Below are positions 32,607 through 45,846 of a DNA stretch of 64,000 bases, piece after piece. This stretch comes from Rallus limicola (lineage: Eukaryota; Chordata; Aves; Gruiformes; Rallidae). The first letter of the stretch is position 1; the number at the start of each line of letters is the position of its first letter. A model generated the notes under the pieces. The model was not told the origin of the DNA, searched no databases, and saw only the letters and a list, made by a program, of their open reading frames with translations. The stretch is taken from NCBI GenBank assembly GCA_022605955.1, contig JAKCOZ010000081.1, forward strand, positions 186,001 through 250,000. Direction: 5' to 3'. The position numbers and the translations under genes are program-made.

Positions 32607-33769
32607 CCTGCTTGACTATTTGGCATACTGTACCATTTTGGCTGGAGTCTTCCTCACGATCTTCATGCTCTCCACCAGAGAGGCTTTTCCCCTCTTCTTC
32701 ATCAACAGTTTGTTCTTTGATGATGACCTCTTCCTCAAATACTACTTCTTTATAGATGACATCTTTCTTGGCAATTTCTTCAACCATTTCTTTGTCTAAG
32801 CTTTCTTCCTGAACGATTTCTTTGACAACTTCTTTGTCGATAATTTCTTTGACTTTTGTATCAACAGTTTCTTCTCTGTCGTCAATTTTGTCCTCGCCTT
32901 CTCCATCATTAACTTCCTTCTCTTCTCCGTTGTCACCTTCTTCATCGCTCCACAGTGCTGCTGGTAGACTGTGATTTCATCTCTGTCATGAGCAGCACTG
33001 CGAGATAAACGGACACGCTTCCCAAGGAAGACCATGGTGACACGTGCGGTGCTGCAGAGCAGGGACTGGGGAGACACTCTGGCATCCTGAGGCAGGAGAG
33101 ACACAAAAAGCACATTCATTCACCTGTCTTTCAGAAATACCATGAACCTGCACTCACACTACGTACAGGCACCTTTCAGCATCAGGCCCTTACCCTTCTC
33201 GGAGGTTCCTCGGAGCCCTTTGGTACGGTGAGGGAGCGAAATCGTCTCCTTCGGTACACGCCATTTCTCGCTGCCCCAGCACAGCAGCGGCACTGTGAGT
33301 TGCCCCCCACAGAAGTCCCATCCTCTGTGTCACTGACAGCATCTCCAGCGCTGCTGTCTTCATCACTGTCCGAGGACACAGAAGGCAGTCCTGATGAGGT
33401 GTCACATTCAGATGGGGACTGTGACCTAGGCTGAGAGAGTAAATGAAAAGGACCACCAGTTAATTACAGATGCCCTTAATGTGGCCCTAAATTGCATTTC
33501 CCTGGCCCTTCATTGTTTCCAAGCTTGGCTGTGGATACAATCAATGGCAGCTGCAATTATACGGGAAGGTGAGGAAGACACCTGACCTACCGACATTTGC
33601 AAAGTAATGTGGGCTAAACACTGATCCACATCACCGCTGTCTCCGTGGCTGTCCGAGGACACAGAAGGCAGTCCTGATGGGGTGTCACATGCAGATGGGG
33701 ACGGTGACCTAGGTGGAGAGAGTTTAGCTTCTCCACTCCTTCCACATGGCTCCAAATTGTCCTCGTGCT
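32607..33769 (-). pseudogene. ERICH3: S unit (32461): ERICH3-like copy, twin of 33917
   Basis: Exon A 33591-33769, B 33194-33430, C/E 32607-33086, with the C-frame stop at 32796. Three intron changes (ACCATACTGG, GACTAGCTTC, GCAAAACAG, about 32368-32422) are shared only with the next unit. Confidence 0.75.
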
Positions 33770-34062
33770 CTGAAAGAAAAGACCCAGACTGTGAGACAGG
33801 AAACAGAACTCACACCACAACCATACTGGCTGTTCAGGCAGACTAGCTTCAGTCGTCTCTCTTCGCCTTCGCAAAACAGAGGCTTCAGTGTTAAAAACAA
33901 AGCCATTTAACACACTGTGCTGTGGGGACTACGAGTAAGAGCCCCCCTCCTTCTGCTGCCCAGGCACGGGCACCACCACATTGCTCATATGTCAGGTGTC
34001 CGAGAAGAGGATGCTCCAGGCAAAGCTGGAGGCCCACGAGCCCAAACCTGCCCCAGGATCAC

Positions 34063-35225
34063 CCTGCTTGACTATTTGGCATACTGTACCATTTTGGCTG
34101 GAGTCTTCCTCACGATCTTCATGCTCTCCACCAGAGAGGCTTTTCCCCTCTTCTTCATCAACAGTTTGTTCTTTGATGATGACCTCTTCCTCAAATACTA
34201 CTTCTTTATAGATGACATCTTTCTTGGCAATTTCTTCAACCATTTCTTTGTCTAAGCTTTCTTCCTGAACGATTTCTTTGACAACTTCTTTGTCGATAAT
34301 TTCTTTGACTTTTGTATCAACAGTTTCTTCTCTGTCGTCAATTTTGTCCTCGCCTTCTCCATCATTAACTTCCTTCTCTTCTCCGTTGTCACCTTCTTCA
34401 TCGCTCCACAGTGCTGCTGGTAGACTGTGATTTCATCTCTGTCATGAGCAGCACTGCGAGATAAACGGACACGCTTCCCAAGGAAGACCATGGTGACACG
34501 TGCGGTGCTGCAGAGCAGGGACTGGGGAGACACTCTGGCATCCTGAGGCAGGAGAGACACAAAAAGCACATTCATTCACCTGTCTTTCAGAAATACCATG
34601 AACCTGCACTCACACTACGTACAGGCACCTTTCAGCATCAGGCCCTTACCCTTCTCGGAGGTTCCTCGGAGCCCTTTGGTACGGTGAGGGAGCGAAATCG
34701 TCTCCTTCGGTACACGCCATTTCTCGCTGCCCCAGCACAGCAGCGGCACTGTGAGTTGCCCCCCACAGAAGTCCCATCCTCTGTGTCACTGACAGCATCT
34801 CCAGCGCTGCTGTCTTCATCACTGTCCGAGGACACAGAAGGCAGTCCTGATGAGGTGTCACATTCAGATGGGGACTGTGACCTAGGCTGAGAGAGTAAAT
34901 GAAAAGGACCACCAGTTAATTACAGATGCCCTTAATGTGGCCCTAAATTGCATTTCCCTGGCCCTTCATTGTTTCCAAGCTTGGCTGTGGATACAATCAA
35001 TGGCAGCTGCAATTATACGGGAAGGTGAGGAAGACACCTGACCTACCGACATTTGCAAAGTAATGTGGGCTAAACACTGATCCACATCACCGCTGTCTCC
35101 GTGGCTGTCCGAGGACACAGAAGGCAGTCCTGATGGGGTGTCACATGCAGATGGGGACGGTGACCTAGGTGGAGAGAGTTTAGCTTCTCCACTCCTTCCA
35201 CATGGCTCCAAATTGTCCTCGTGCT
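34063..35225 (-). pseudogene. ERICH3: S unit (33917): ERICH3-like copy, twin of 32461
   Basis: Exon A 35047-35225, B 34650-34886, C/E 34063-34542, with the C-frame stop at 34252. I see no coding difference from the unit before it. Confidence 0.75.
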
Positions 35226-36301
35226 CTGAAAGAAAAGACCCAGACTGTGAGACAGGAAACAGAACTCACACCACAACCATCCTGGCTGTTCAGGCAGACT
35301 AGCTTCAGTCGTCTCTCTTCGCCTTTGCAAAGCAGAGGCTTCAGTGTTAAAAACAAAGCCATTTAACACACTGTGCTGTGGGGACTACGAGTAAGAGCCC
35401 CCCTCCTTCTGCTGCCCAGGCACGGGCACCACCACATTGCTCATATGTCAGGTGTCCGAGAAGAGGATGCTCCAGGCAAAGCTGGAGGCCCACGAGCCCA
35501 AACCTGCCCCAGGATCACCCTGCTTGACTATTTGGCATACTGTACCATTTTGGCTGGAGTCTTCCTCACGATCTTCATGCTCTCCACCAGAGAGGCTTTT
35601 CTCCTCTTCTTCATCAACAGTTTGTTCTTTGATGATGACCTCTTCCTCAAATACTACTTCTTTATAGATGACATCTTTCTTGGCAATTTCTTCAACCATT
35701 TCTTTGTCTAAGCTTTCTTCCTGAACGATTTCTTTGACAACTTCTTTGTCGATAATTTCTTTGACTTTTGTATCAACAGTTTCTTCTCTGTCGTCAATTT
35801 TGTCCTCGCCTTCTCCATCATTAACTTCCTTCTCTTCTCCGTTGTCACCTTCTTCATCGCTCCACAGTGCTGCTGGTAGACTGTGATTTCATCTCTGTCA
35901 TGAGCAGCACTGCGAGTGGCCATGCCAGGGGCTCTGGGCCCACGCTCGGACTCATGCCCACATTTTAGCCAGTTGCCTGGACCAGCAGGAACAATTTGAG
36001 GCCTGACCCTTACCTCCTTCCAACAGGTTGCCTTTGTAGACACAAAGGTTCTGTCCTCCACAGTGCTGCTGGTAGACTGCGATTTCATCTCTGTCATGAG
36101 CAGCACTGCGAGATAAACGGACACGCTTCCCTTGGAAGACCATGGTGACACGTGCGGTGCTGCAGAGCAGGGACTGGGGAGGCACTCTGGCATCCTGAGG
36201 CAGGAGAGACACAAAAAGCACATTCATTCACCTGTCTTTCAGAAATACCATGAACCTGCACTCACACTACGTACAGGCACCTTTCAGCATCAGGCCCTTA
36301 C

Positions 36302-36553
36302 CCTTCTTGGAGGTTCCTCGGAGCCCTTTGGTACGGTGAGGGAGCGAAATCGTCTCCTTCGGTACTCGCCCTTTCTCGCTGCCCCAGCGTGTTCATCTCT
36401 CTTTTCCAGGGGTGGATGTGGCACTGGTATTCTGGGTTTCTTCATGGTGGGACGGTGACAGTAGGATACATCAGCCACAGCTCCCATGGAGATTCTACAG
36501 CATAAGCCTTTGCGTTCCTCCTGCAGAAATGGTTTAACCAGGTCAAACAAGCT
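36302..36553 (-). CDS. ERICH3: XL unit 2: internal ERICH3-like exon B'
   Basis: 84 codons, phase 0 at both ends, with KGEYRRRR as in copy 1. The first codons differ by one silent base (AAACAAGCT for AAACAGGCT on plus). Confidence 0.72.
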
Positions 36554-36938
36554 CTGCAAAAATAGCCCCTGAGCATAGGAAATGCACCAGGGTCTGCCTG
36601 TGCTTTACACTGAGAAACACTGTGGAATAATTACTGGAGGTGACTTAAAAATTAAAATTTATGTTCACACTGTAAGCAAGGGTTCAGCATTCAGAAATCT
36701 CCTGGGGTGCCAGAATGTTTCTCCAGACGTTCTCTAGGCAATCTCGGAGGCTGGCAACATCCGGGGAGCTTGATGCACCGACCCTGAGAGAGTGCCGGTG
36801 TCCTGATCTCATGAGACCCAGATCATCACAGTGTTTTGGGGCTGGGAATTCGGGATAAGAGCCTGCTGGGAAACACTGGGGATGGGGGGGAGGGGATTGG
36901 TGAACGGGGTTGGTGACTGCTGGGGAACTAAATAACTC

Positions 36939-38567
36939 TTGGAAGGATTAGAAGCCAGGGGCAACCCTCAAAGGGGAATAATTGAACAGCGGGGAAAATG
37001 GCCACTGAATGGAACTCTAAAGTATAATGCTAACTTACAATTAATGCTGGGTTTAAGAAGGGAAGGGAAACAGGATGAGGCCTCACATGCAGGGATGTTC
37101 TTTGCCCTTAAAAGACATCTGGAATGGCAAAGGGATTGTGGGCCAGTTCCCCCTCAGGATCCTCTGGTTCTAGCCTTAGAACAGGAAGAGAGAAGATACA
37201 ACCTGGGGAAGCTGACACGATGCTGTTCAGCTCGCGGTGTAGGGCAGCGATGCACAAAGACCAAAGGCAGCAGACAGCGAACTTGGAGAGACCCGAGAAT
37301 TTCATGCCCTCCTCCCTGCTCTAACCATACATAAAGATCAAATGGGAATGCAGAGGAAGAGGAGCAAGAAGGGGCTAAGGGATTTACCCCTATTACATCT
37401 AGGACCTGTAGCAAGATGGGCCCCATAATCCAGGCAGCCCTGGGGCAAGCAGGGGGCTCCAAGGGACCAACTCGGGTTAAAGTCCCTTTTCCTGTGAGTG
37501 ATTTGGATGCATGGGAACAAGTGGGAACAGGGTATCGGGACGAGCCTTCAGGGGCTGCCAAGCGCTTCGACCTCGTTGTTAAGACCCAGGACCCTGAGTG
37601 GCAGGACAGAGATGCAATGACAGAGATGGAAAAGCAGTTGGGTTTGAAAACAGCCAAAACGCAGGTGCAAGCTCCAATTCCAGCGGGGACGCTGGGGGAA
37701 CCGGCGGAACAATATATTCCCCAGACAGGTCCAGGATGGGACCCGAATGATAGTGGTGATTATCAACGGCTGGAGCAGTATCAGGCATGGGTGAAATCTG
37801 GTTTGGAAAACGCAACCCCCAAAGCAGTAAATCGGTCGGCTCCATGTGCTGTGAAACAAAATTACTCTGAGACTCCTACGGACGGAGCTCTCGGAAAGAC
37901 TGAGGCTGGCAATGTGCAGACACACCACCCTGGAGCCCTCAGCAAAGGCCGGCAACAGTTGGTCTCACTGGTTTTGGGACAGTCGTCTGATGGTATCCAC
38001 AAGAAGCTACAGAAGTTCAGGAAGCCAGAGACAGGACAGAGAAAAGGCAATTGAAGAAGCATGGAGAGTGTTCAGGAACAGGGAAAGCAGTGAGAAAAAA
38101 TCAGAAAGGAGAAGAACCATCGCTCCTGTTGCAGCTTTGGAGCAATGCAGGTTACAAGAAGGGGGCTGTGGGGACTGGATAGAGCCCAATGTGCCTGGGC
38201 TAAGAAAAAGGGGCACTGGGAAAGCCAATGTCCAGAAAAGTGCAAAGAAAAGGGGGCAGAGGAAGGAAGAAAGCTGGACAAAAGGACCCTCCTCAAAAAC
38301 ACCCCACGGGACACAAGGGCAAAAGAACAGGAGCTACGGACTCAGCCGGCAGTTTCACATCGAGCTTCACTGTCTCTGGGCTCAGCAGTGGGGTTTTTAA
38401 GGACTTGGGATTGTGCCCAGGAGCCGTTAAGAGTTGCTCTTTGTGCATCTCACTGCACCAAAACCCATGTGCAGTGTGTGGAGCAGCAGGGCAGTGTGAA
38501 ATGGGTATGTTCAGGTACCAACAGGGCTCAGCCATCCATTGGCAAGGTGCCAAACGGCCAGCCATAG
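36939..38567 (+). pseudogene. Endogenous retrovirus gag remnant, XL unit 2
   Basis: Same broken gag as in copy 1, with the same stops, frame changes and Ala in the zinc knuckle. The few base differences are the CGA/CGG change at about 37280 and CCG for CTG at about 38424. The damage therefore predates the multiplication of the XL unit. Confidence 0.75.
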
Positions 38568-38570
38568 CTC

Positions 38571-39657
38571 TGTGGTGGTTTAGCCCTGTCTGGAGGCCAG
38601 GCACCCACCAAAGTCCATCACTCCCCTTTGTAGTTAGACTGGGGAGAAAATATATACTGAGAGCATTAGGAGTCAGTGTAAGGACAGGGAAAGATCATCC
38701 TGTCATCCACGACAGGGACAAAACAGACTCAAGCACCTTCCCCCCCACCCCTCCATTCTAAGCAGACTTCCCTTTAGTCGTGTTTTTGCTCCCTTCTTCC
38801 CTCCCATCCTGGCACAGGGGGGCAGGGACTGGGGAAATGGGGGGTTTGGTCAGTTTCTCCTGAGTTGTCCTTCTTAGCCAGGGCGGGGAGGGGGCCATTC
38901 CTCACCCCCTGCCCCTGATGCACCCTGGGGTCCCACCCACAGCAGACAGTCCTCATAAACTTCTCCAAATGTGAGCCATTTCCCATGGGGCTTCAGCTCT
39001 TCCCCAGCTGCCCCAGCCTGGGTCCCAGCTCTGAGGCAGTCATCAATCCAGTGTCTCTCAGTCCCTCAGGCCCAGCCTGCTCCTCCATGACCTGCTCCGG
39101 CAGGGGTGTCTCTTGCTCACCCCTGTGTCTCTGTCTCTCTCCATGGGTTCAAGTGCTGGCAGGGGCTGGCTCCAATGTGGGTCACAGCATCTCCCGTGTG
39201 TCTCCCCCTGCTCCATCCAGCGTGGGGCCTCTCCACGGGCTGCAGGTGGGGTCTGGGCCTTGTCCCTGTGCTGTGGGGGGACCCTTGCTCCCCGTGGGTT
39301 TCTCCAGGGGCTCAGGGGCATTTTTCTCTCTGGTACCTGGAGCGCCTCCGCCCCTTCCTCCCCGGCCTTAGTGTCTGCACAGCTCGTTAAATCTTCTCTC
39401 TCCCTTCTCTGGGGCAAAATGAAGCTGCTGGTGGGTTCTTTTCTTCTGGACGTGATTCCCAGAGGTGCTGTGACCATTGCTGATGGGCTCGGCCTTGGTC
39501 AGCAGCAACTCTGGCCTTGAATTGGCCGATGTTTAGTCTTCGGGGCCTGCAGAGAGCTTCTGGCTGCTCCTGACGGCAGCCATTTTCTGCAGCCCCTGGT
39601 CTCCCCCAGCACCCAGCTACGCAGAACTGCGACACTGCCTAAGAAAAACCCAAAACA
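38571..39657. mobile_element. LTR-like block, XL unit 2
   Basis: Copy of the 1.09 kb block, same ends. Just outside its right end it has ATGAGATTC where copy 1 has ATGACATTC. Confidence 0.6.
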
Positions 39658-41239
39658 ATGAGATTCACAAAAAATATCTCAGCAGCTAGCAGCAGTACAA
39701 GCACGGGATGATGATTTTGAAACTTGAGGACAGCAGTGGAGACCAAAGGGTGCACACCTGCTCATGTTACACCTCGAGTTACCTGGAGGTAAATACTGTC
39801 GTCAAAGCAAACTCCCATTCTGTTACCTTTAGTCACTCTTTTCTGTGGCAATATTGCAGACAGTTAACCATCGTTTGACTAGATTCACTCTCTGTTTAGG
39901 ACCCATCAACCTCTGCTGTTTGTAAGGGTGAACACAAAGCCATGGGAGTGCAGAGTTTGACTCCTGCGTCAGACACTGAATAGCAGCTTTGCTGCAGGGA
40001 GAGGTGATTAGCCATGAACCAGAGTCTCTTTGGAAGAAGGCTGTATGAAAAGCCGTGATCTCAAAAGAGGAGGTCAGCTCAGTCTTAGACCACAAACAGG
40101 ACAAGCCTGGTACACATTTTCCCGGTGTTTGATGTGCCCAAGCTGAAAGGACGCTAGATCCTAGTGACAATACCCTAAGCGTCCTCCTGTTGATCTGTTT
40201 ATCAAGAACCTTACCAGCATTCAAATGCTAACAGAGCACTGTGCTCACAGATCTTTTCTCCTTGTGTTTTGTTGTCATGATAAAAAGCCCTTATGTGCCT
40301 TCCAGAGCTGTCCACAGAAGTATTATCAGCTCCAAAGCTGTGGTGGATAACTGAAAAGTCACCGCCTGGCTTTTAAGAAGAATTGCTACACAGCAGTCTC
40401 TTCAGACTTGGGCAGGAAAAAAGCCCCACTTAAAACCAAAACCTCCAAACAAAAATCAACAACAAAAACTAAAGGAACACCCCTCCACCCACCGCTTTGT
40501 TTTCTTGAATAAATGGCAATGGACCGACTGTTTACGTAGACTTGTGGTCTGATTCTCCCCTGCTACACTGCAAATTGAGATAGGCACTGCTTTCCTCTTG
40601 TCCAATCCCTGGTCCTTCCCTGTTCTCATAAGAACTCTAAGCATTATTATCTTGGCCTGCTACAGAAGCACAGGATACATTTTTGTAATCCTCACACTAT
40701 AAGCTGGTCAAAAACCTACTCACATCACACTTTAGTGTTACCAGATGTTTTTTCTAGTAACATAGTGGCAGAAAGTCCACCAAGTAACTCGTACATACAC
40801 TACTTCATGGCTTTCACCCTCCCCTGCTTCCCTCTGATCTACCTTAGAAACTTCTCGCTTGTCCCATGTTCAGCTGGATGCATTTCACATTCCTCCTCCT
40901 GATGTAAAGCAATTTCATTTGTAAATTCTGTATAGTGTAAGCTATGTCTTGTGACCCAGCATGACTCTGCCTGGGACTGGGCTGGCCTGGGGAGGTGTTG
41001 TTGGGCAGCTTCTGTTTTAGTGACTCTCACTAACCTCCCACAGGTTCTGCTGTCCGATCAATGTAGCAAACCTTGTTGTGAGATGGATCTTCCAAAAGTC
41101 TCTGTTATGTGTCATTTCATCCTGATGAACCCTCCCAGAGAAGTCAGGGATGCTATTCCACACTATGTAAGGAACTTACATCTGTGCTGGAGCTTCCATA
41201 CTTTTCCTGCACTGCTTTCCTCCACCAAGGAGATGTTAT

Positions 41240-41352
41240 GACACTGTTGTATTGAGGGACATGGTTTAGTGGGAGCTAGTAGTAATAGGTGAATGGTTGG
41301 ACTGGATGATCTTTTAGGTCTTTTCCAACCTTGATAATTCTGTGATTCTGTG
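41240..41352 (+). mobile_element. CR1 LINE 3' end fragment, XL unit 2
   Basis: Same truncated CR1 end, closing with two ATTCTGTG octamers. It was carried by duplication of the unit, not by a new insertion. Confidence 0.88.
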
Positions 41353-42015
41353 AATCACCCAGGAATGCTGTGGCACCTTCCCAAGCACTCTGGCTGGTGT
41401 CCCAGAGGTGCCAGGGCAGGGAGAGCTCCATGACACGTGTTGGCAAGGTGCACACTTCAGGGCAAGGCCACTCATGACTCTTCTCAAGGGCTGTCTTATT
41501 TCTGACAGCCAAAGGACACTATTGGAGAGCACTCCAGAAAGCTGCTCACCTTCCAGCCCCAAATGTCACTCTTTTCCTTAATCACCAAAGGGCTGATAGG
41601 AATCATTACAAGCTTTCTTTGTCTAGCATCACCATCTTGTATCTCCTTCATGTTTCTGGCAGCAGGGATTCTCAGACCTAAGTCTTCACCCTCCCGAAGG
41701 ACGTTTCTCCTAGGAACCTTTTCCCAAGACATGAGCCAACATGTCCCTCAAGGACTGATGCTTTTCACTACAAGGTGTCTGGTTTCCACCCCAATTTCTC
41801 CAGAAACCTGCAAGTCCCTGCTGCTTGCATGCTTACCTGCACCTCAGTGGTGATGATCCAGGACTCGTACGCAGAGTAGAGTGCAGACACCGGTCGCATT
41901 CCACAAAGGGTGCCTGTCCAGAGCAGAGCTCTGCACTCGCAGAGTTTCAAACCTTCCCCGCTGCAGAAAGCGTGGTGCAGACACTGCACTCAGGCTTCAA
42001 CTGGGTGGAAATGAT

Positions 42016-42501
42016 TTACTCAGGAACTGAGTTGCCCCGCACAGAAGTCCCATCCTCTGTGTCACTGACAGGATCTCCAGCGCTGCTGTCTTCATCACTG
42101 TCCGAGGACACAGAAGGCAGTCCTGATGAGGTGTCACATTCAGATGGGGACTGTGACCTAGGCTGAGAGAGTAAATGAAAAGGACCACCAGTTAATTACA
42201 GATGCCCTTAATGTGGCCCTAAATTGCATTTCCCTGGCCCTTCATTGTTTCCAAGCTTGGCTGTGGATACAATCAATGGCAGCTGCAATTATACGGGAAG
42301 GTGAGGAAGACACCTGACCTACCGACATTTGCAAAGTAATGTGGGCTAAACACTGATCCACATCACCGCTGTCTCCGTGGCTGTCCGAGGACACAGAAGG
42401 CAGTCCTGATGGGGTGTCACATCCAGCTGGGGACGGTGACCTAGGTGGAGAGAGTTTAGCTTCTCCACTCCTTCCACATGGCTCCAAATTGTCCTCGTGC
42501 T
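42016..42501 (-). CDS. ERICH3: XL unit 2: exon A and terminal exon with stop
   Basis: Exon A 42323-42501 and terminal exon 42016-42162, ending GNSVPE and TAA. Exon A has SPAGCD in place of SPSACD, because of CCAGCTGGGG for GCAGATGGGG. Confidence 0.65.
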
Positions 42502-43577
42502 CTGAAAGAAAAGACCCAGACTGTGAGACAGGAAACAGAACTCACACCACAACCATCCTGGCTGTTCAGGCAGACTGGCTTCAGTCGTCTCTCTTCGCCT
42601 TCGCAAAGCAGAGGCTTCAGTGTTAAAAACAAAGCCATTTAACACACTGTGCTGTGGGGACTACGAGTAAGAGCCCCCCTCCTTCTGCTGCCCAGGCACG
42701 GGCACCACCACATTGCTCATATGTCAGGTGTCCGAGAAGAGGATGCTCCAGGCAAAGCTGGAGGCCCAAAAGCCCAAACCTGCCCCAGGATCACCCTGCT
42801 TGACTATTTGGCATACTGTACCATTTTGGCTGGAGTCTTCCTCACGATCTTCATGCTCTCCACCAGAGAGGCTTTGCCCCTCTTCTTCATCAACAGTTTG
42901 TTCTTTGATGATGACCTCTTCCTCAAATACTACTTCTTTATAGATGACATCTTTCTTGGCAATTTCTTCAACCATTTCTTTGTCTAAGCTTTCTTCCTGA
43001 ACGATTTCTTTGACAACTTCTTTGTCGATAATTTCTTTGACTTTTGTATCAACAGTTTCTTCTCTGTCGTCAATTTTGTCCTCGCCTTCTCCATCATTAA
43101 CTTCCTTCTCTTCTCCGTTGTCACCTTCTTCATCGCTCCACAGTGCTGCTGGTAGACTGTGATTTCATCTCTGTCATGAGCAGCACTGCGAGTGGCCATG
43201 CCAGGGGCTCTGGGCCCACGCTCGGACTCATGCCCACATTTTAGCCAGTTGCCTGGACCAGCAGGAACAATTTGAGGCCTGACCCTTACCTCCTTCCAAC
43301 AGGTTGCCTTTGTAGACACAAAGGTTCTGTCCTCCACAGTGCTGCTGGTAGACTGCGATTTCATCTCTGTCATGAGCAGCACTGCGAGATAAACGGACAC
43401 GCTTCCCTAGGAAGACCATGGTGACACGTGCGGTGCTGCAGAGCAGGGACTGGGGAGGCACTCTGGCATCCTGAGGCAGGAGAGACACAAAAAGCACATT
43501 CATTCACCTGTCTTTCAGAAATACCATGAACCTGCACTCACACTACGTACAGGCACCTTTCAGCATCAGGCCCTTAC

Positions 43578-43829
43578 CCTTCTTGGAGGTTCCTCGGAGC
43601 CCTTTGGTACGGTGAGGGAGCGAAATCGTCTCCTTCGGTACACGCCATTTCTCGCTGCCCCAGCGTGTTCATCTCTCTTTTCCAGGGGTGGATGTGGCAC
43701 TGGTGTTCTGGGTTTCTTCATGGTGGGACGGTGACAGTAGGATACATCAGCCACAGCTCCCATGGAGATTCTACAGCATAAGCCTTTGCGTTCCTCCTGC
43801 AGAAATGGTTTAACCAGGTCAAACAAGCT
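43578..43829 (-). CDS. ERICH3: XL unit 3: internal exon B' with array-type end
   Basis: 84 codons, but its last part reads NGVYRRRR, as in the fused exon B of S and L units, not KGEYRRRR as in the other three XL units. It also has KKPRTPV for KKPRIPV. The end of the exon seems to have been overwritten by conversion from a neighbouring short unit. Confidence 0.72.
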
Positions 43830-44214
43830 CTGCAAAAATAGCCCCTGAGCATAGGAAATGCACCAGGGTCTGCCTGTGCTTTACACTGAGAAACACTGTG
43901 GAATAATTACTGGAGGTGACTTAAAAATTAAAATTTATGTTCACACTGTAAGCAAGGGTTCAGCATTCAGAAATCTCCTGGGGTGCCAGAATGTTTCTCC
44001 AGACGTTCTCTAGGCAATCTCGGAGGCTGGCAACATCCGGGGAGCTTGATGCACCGACCCTGAGAGAGTGCCGGTGTCCTGATCTCATGAGACCCAGATC
44101 ATCACAGTGTTTTGGGGCTGGGAATTCGGGATAAGAGCCTGCTGGGAAACACTGGGGATGGGGGGGAGGGGATTGGTGAACGGGGTTGGTGACTGCTGGG
44201 GAACTAAATAACTC

Positions 44215-45843
44215 TTGGAAGGATTAGAAGCCAGGGGCAACCCTCAAAGGGGAATAATTGAACAGCGGGGAAAATGGCCACTGAATGGAACTCTAAAGTA
44301 TAATGCTAACTTACAATTAATGCTGGGTTTAAGAAGGGAAGGGAAACAGGATGAGGCCTCACATGCAGGGATGTTCTTTGCCCTTAAAAGACATCTGGAA
44401 TGGCAAAGGGATTGTGGGCCAGTTCCCCCTCAGGATCCTCTGGTTCTAGCCTTAGAACAGGAAGAGAGAAGATACAACCTGGGGAAGCTGACACGATGCT
44501 GTTCAGCTCGCGGTGTAGGGCAGCGATGCACAAAGACCAAAGGCAGCAGACAGCGGACTTGGAGAGACCCGAGAATTTCATGCCCTCCTCCCTGCTCTAA
44601 CCATACATAAAGATCAAATGGGAATGCAGAGGAAGAGGAGCAAGAAGGGGCTAAGGGATTTACCCCTATTACATCTAGGACCTGTAGCAAGATGGGCCCC
44701 ATAATCCAGGCAGCCCTGGGGCAAGCAGGGGGCTCCAAGGGACCAACTCGGGTTAAAGTCCCTTTTCCTGTGAGTGATTTGGATGCATGGGAACAAGTGG
44801 GAACAGGGTATCGGGACGAGCCTTCAGGGGCTGCCAAGCGCTTCGACCTCGTTGTTAAGACCCAGGACCCTGAGTGGCAGGACAGAGATGCAATGACAGA
44901 GATGGAAAAGCAGTTGGGTTTGAAAACAGCCAAAACGCAGGTGCAAGCTCCAATTCCAGCGGGGACGCTGGGGGAACCGGCGGAACAATATATTCCCCAG
45001 ACAGGTCCAGGATGGGACCCGAATGATAGTGGTGATTATCAACGGCTGGAGCAGTATCAGGCATGGGTGAAATCTGGTTTGGAAAACGCAACCCCCAAAG
45101 CAGTAAATCGGTCGGCTCCATGTGCTGTGAAACAAAATTACTCTGAGACTCCTACGGACGGAGCTCTCGGAAAGACTGAGGCTGGCAATGTGCAGACACA
45201 CCACCCTGGAGCCCTCAGCAAAGGCCGGCAACAGTTGGTCTCACTGGTTTTGGGACAGTCGTCTGATGGTATCCACAAGAAGCTACAGAAGTTCAGGAAG
45301 CCAGAGACAGGACAGAGAAAAGGCAATTGAAGAAGCATGGAGAGTGTTCAGGAACAGGGAAAGCAGTGAGAAAAAATCAGAAAGGAGAAGAACCATCGCT
45401 CCTGTTGCAGCTTTGGAGCAATGCAGGTTACAAGAAGGGGGCTGTGGGGACTGGATAGAGCCCAATGTGCCTGGGCTAAGAAAAAGGGGCACTGGGAAAG
45501 CCAATGTCCAGAAAAGTGCAAAGAAAAGGGGGCAGAGGAAGGAAGAAAGCTGGACAAAAGGACCCTCCTCAAAAACACCCCACGGGACACAAGGGCAAAA
45601 GAACAGGAGCTACGGACTCAGCCGGCAGTTTCACATCGAGCTTCACTGTCTCTGGGCTCAGCAGTGGGGTTTTTAAGGACTTGGGATTGTGCCCAGGAGC
45701 CGTTAAGAGTTGCTCTTTGTGCATCTCACTGCACCAAAACCCATGTGCAGTGTGTGGAGCAGCAGGGCAGTGTGAAATGGGTATGTTCAGGTACCAACAG
45801 GGCTCAGCCATCCATTGGCAAGGTGCCAAACGGCCAGCCATAG
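44215..45843 (+). pseudogene. Endogenous retrovirus gag remnant, XL unit 3
   Basis: Same broken gag as in the other XL units: capsid-like part 44692-45330, knuckle near 45461-45526 with Ala at the second Cys position. Confidence 0.75.
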
Positions 45844-45846
45844 CTC

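Larger units (their letters stand above)
29935..42648 (-). repeat. Higher-order repeat L-S-S-XL, copy 1
   Basis: Units of 2526, 1456, 1456 and 7276 bp follow one another and sum to 12,714 bp. The same order and total length recur at 49925-62638. One extra XL unit (42649-49924) separates the two copies, and a further L unit begins right after the second, as expected for a third copy. Confidence 0.85.
35373..42648 (-). repeat. XL unit 2 (7276 bp)
   Basis: Same layout as the first XL unit. Coding parts on minus: exon A 42323-42501, terminal exon 42016-42162, internal exon B' 36302-36553, C 36014-36194, and partial C fused to E 35519-35916. Exon C has FQGKRV for FLGKRV. Bases 36554-36938, 39658-41239 and 41353-42015 are the same unassigned stretches as in copy 1. 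Confidence 0.9.
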
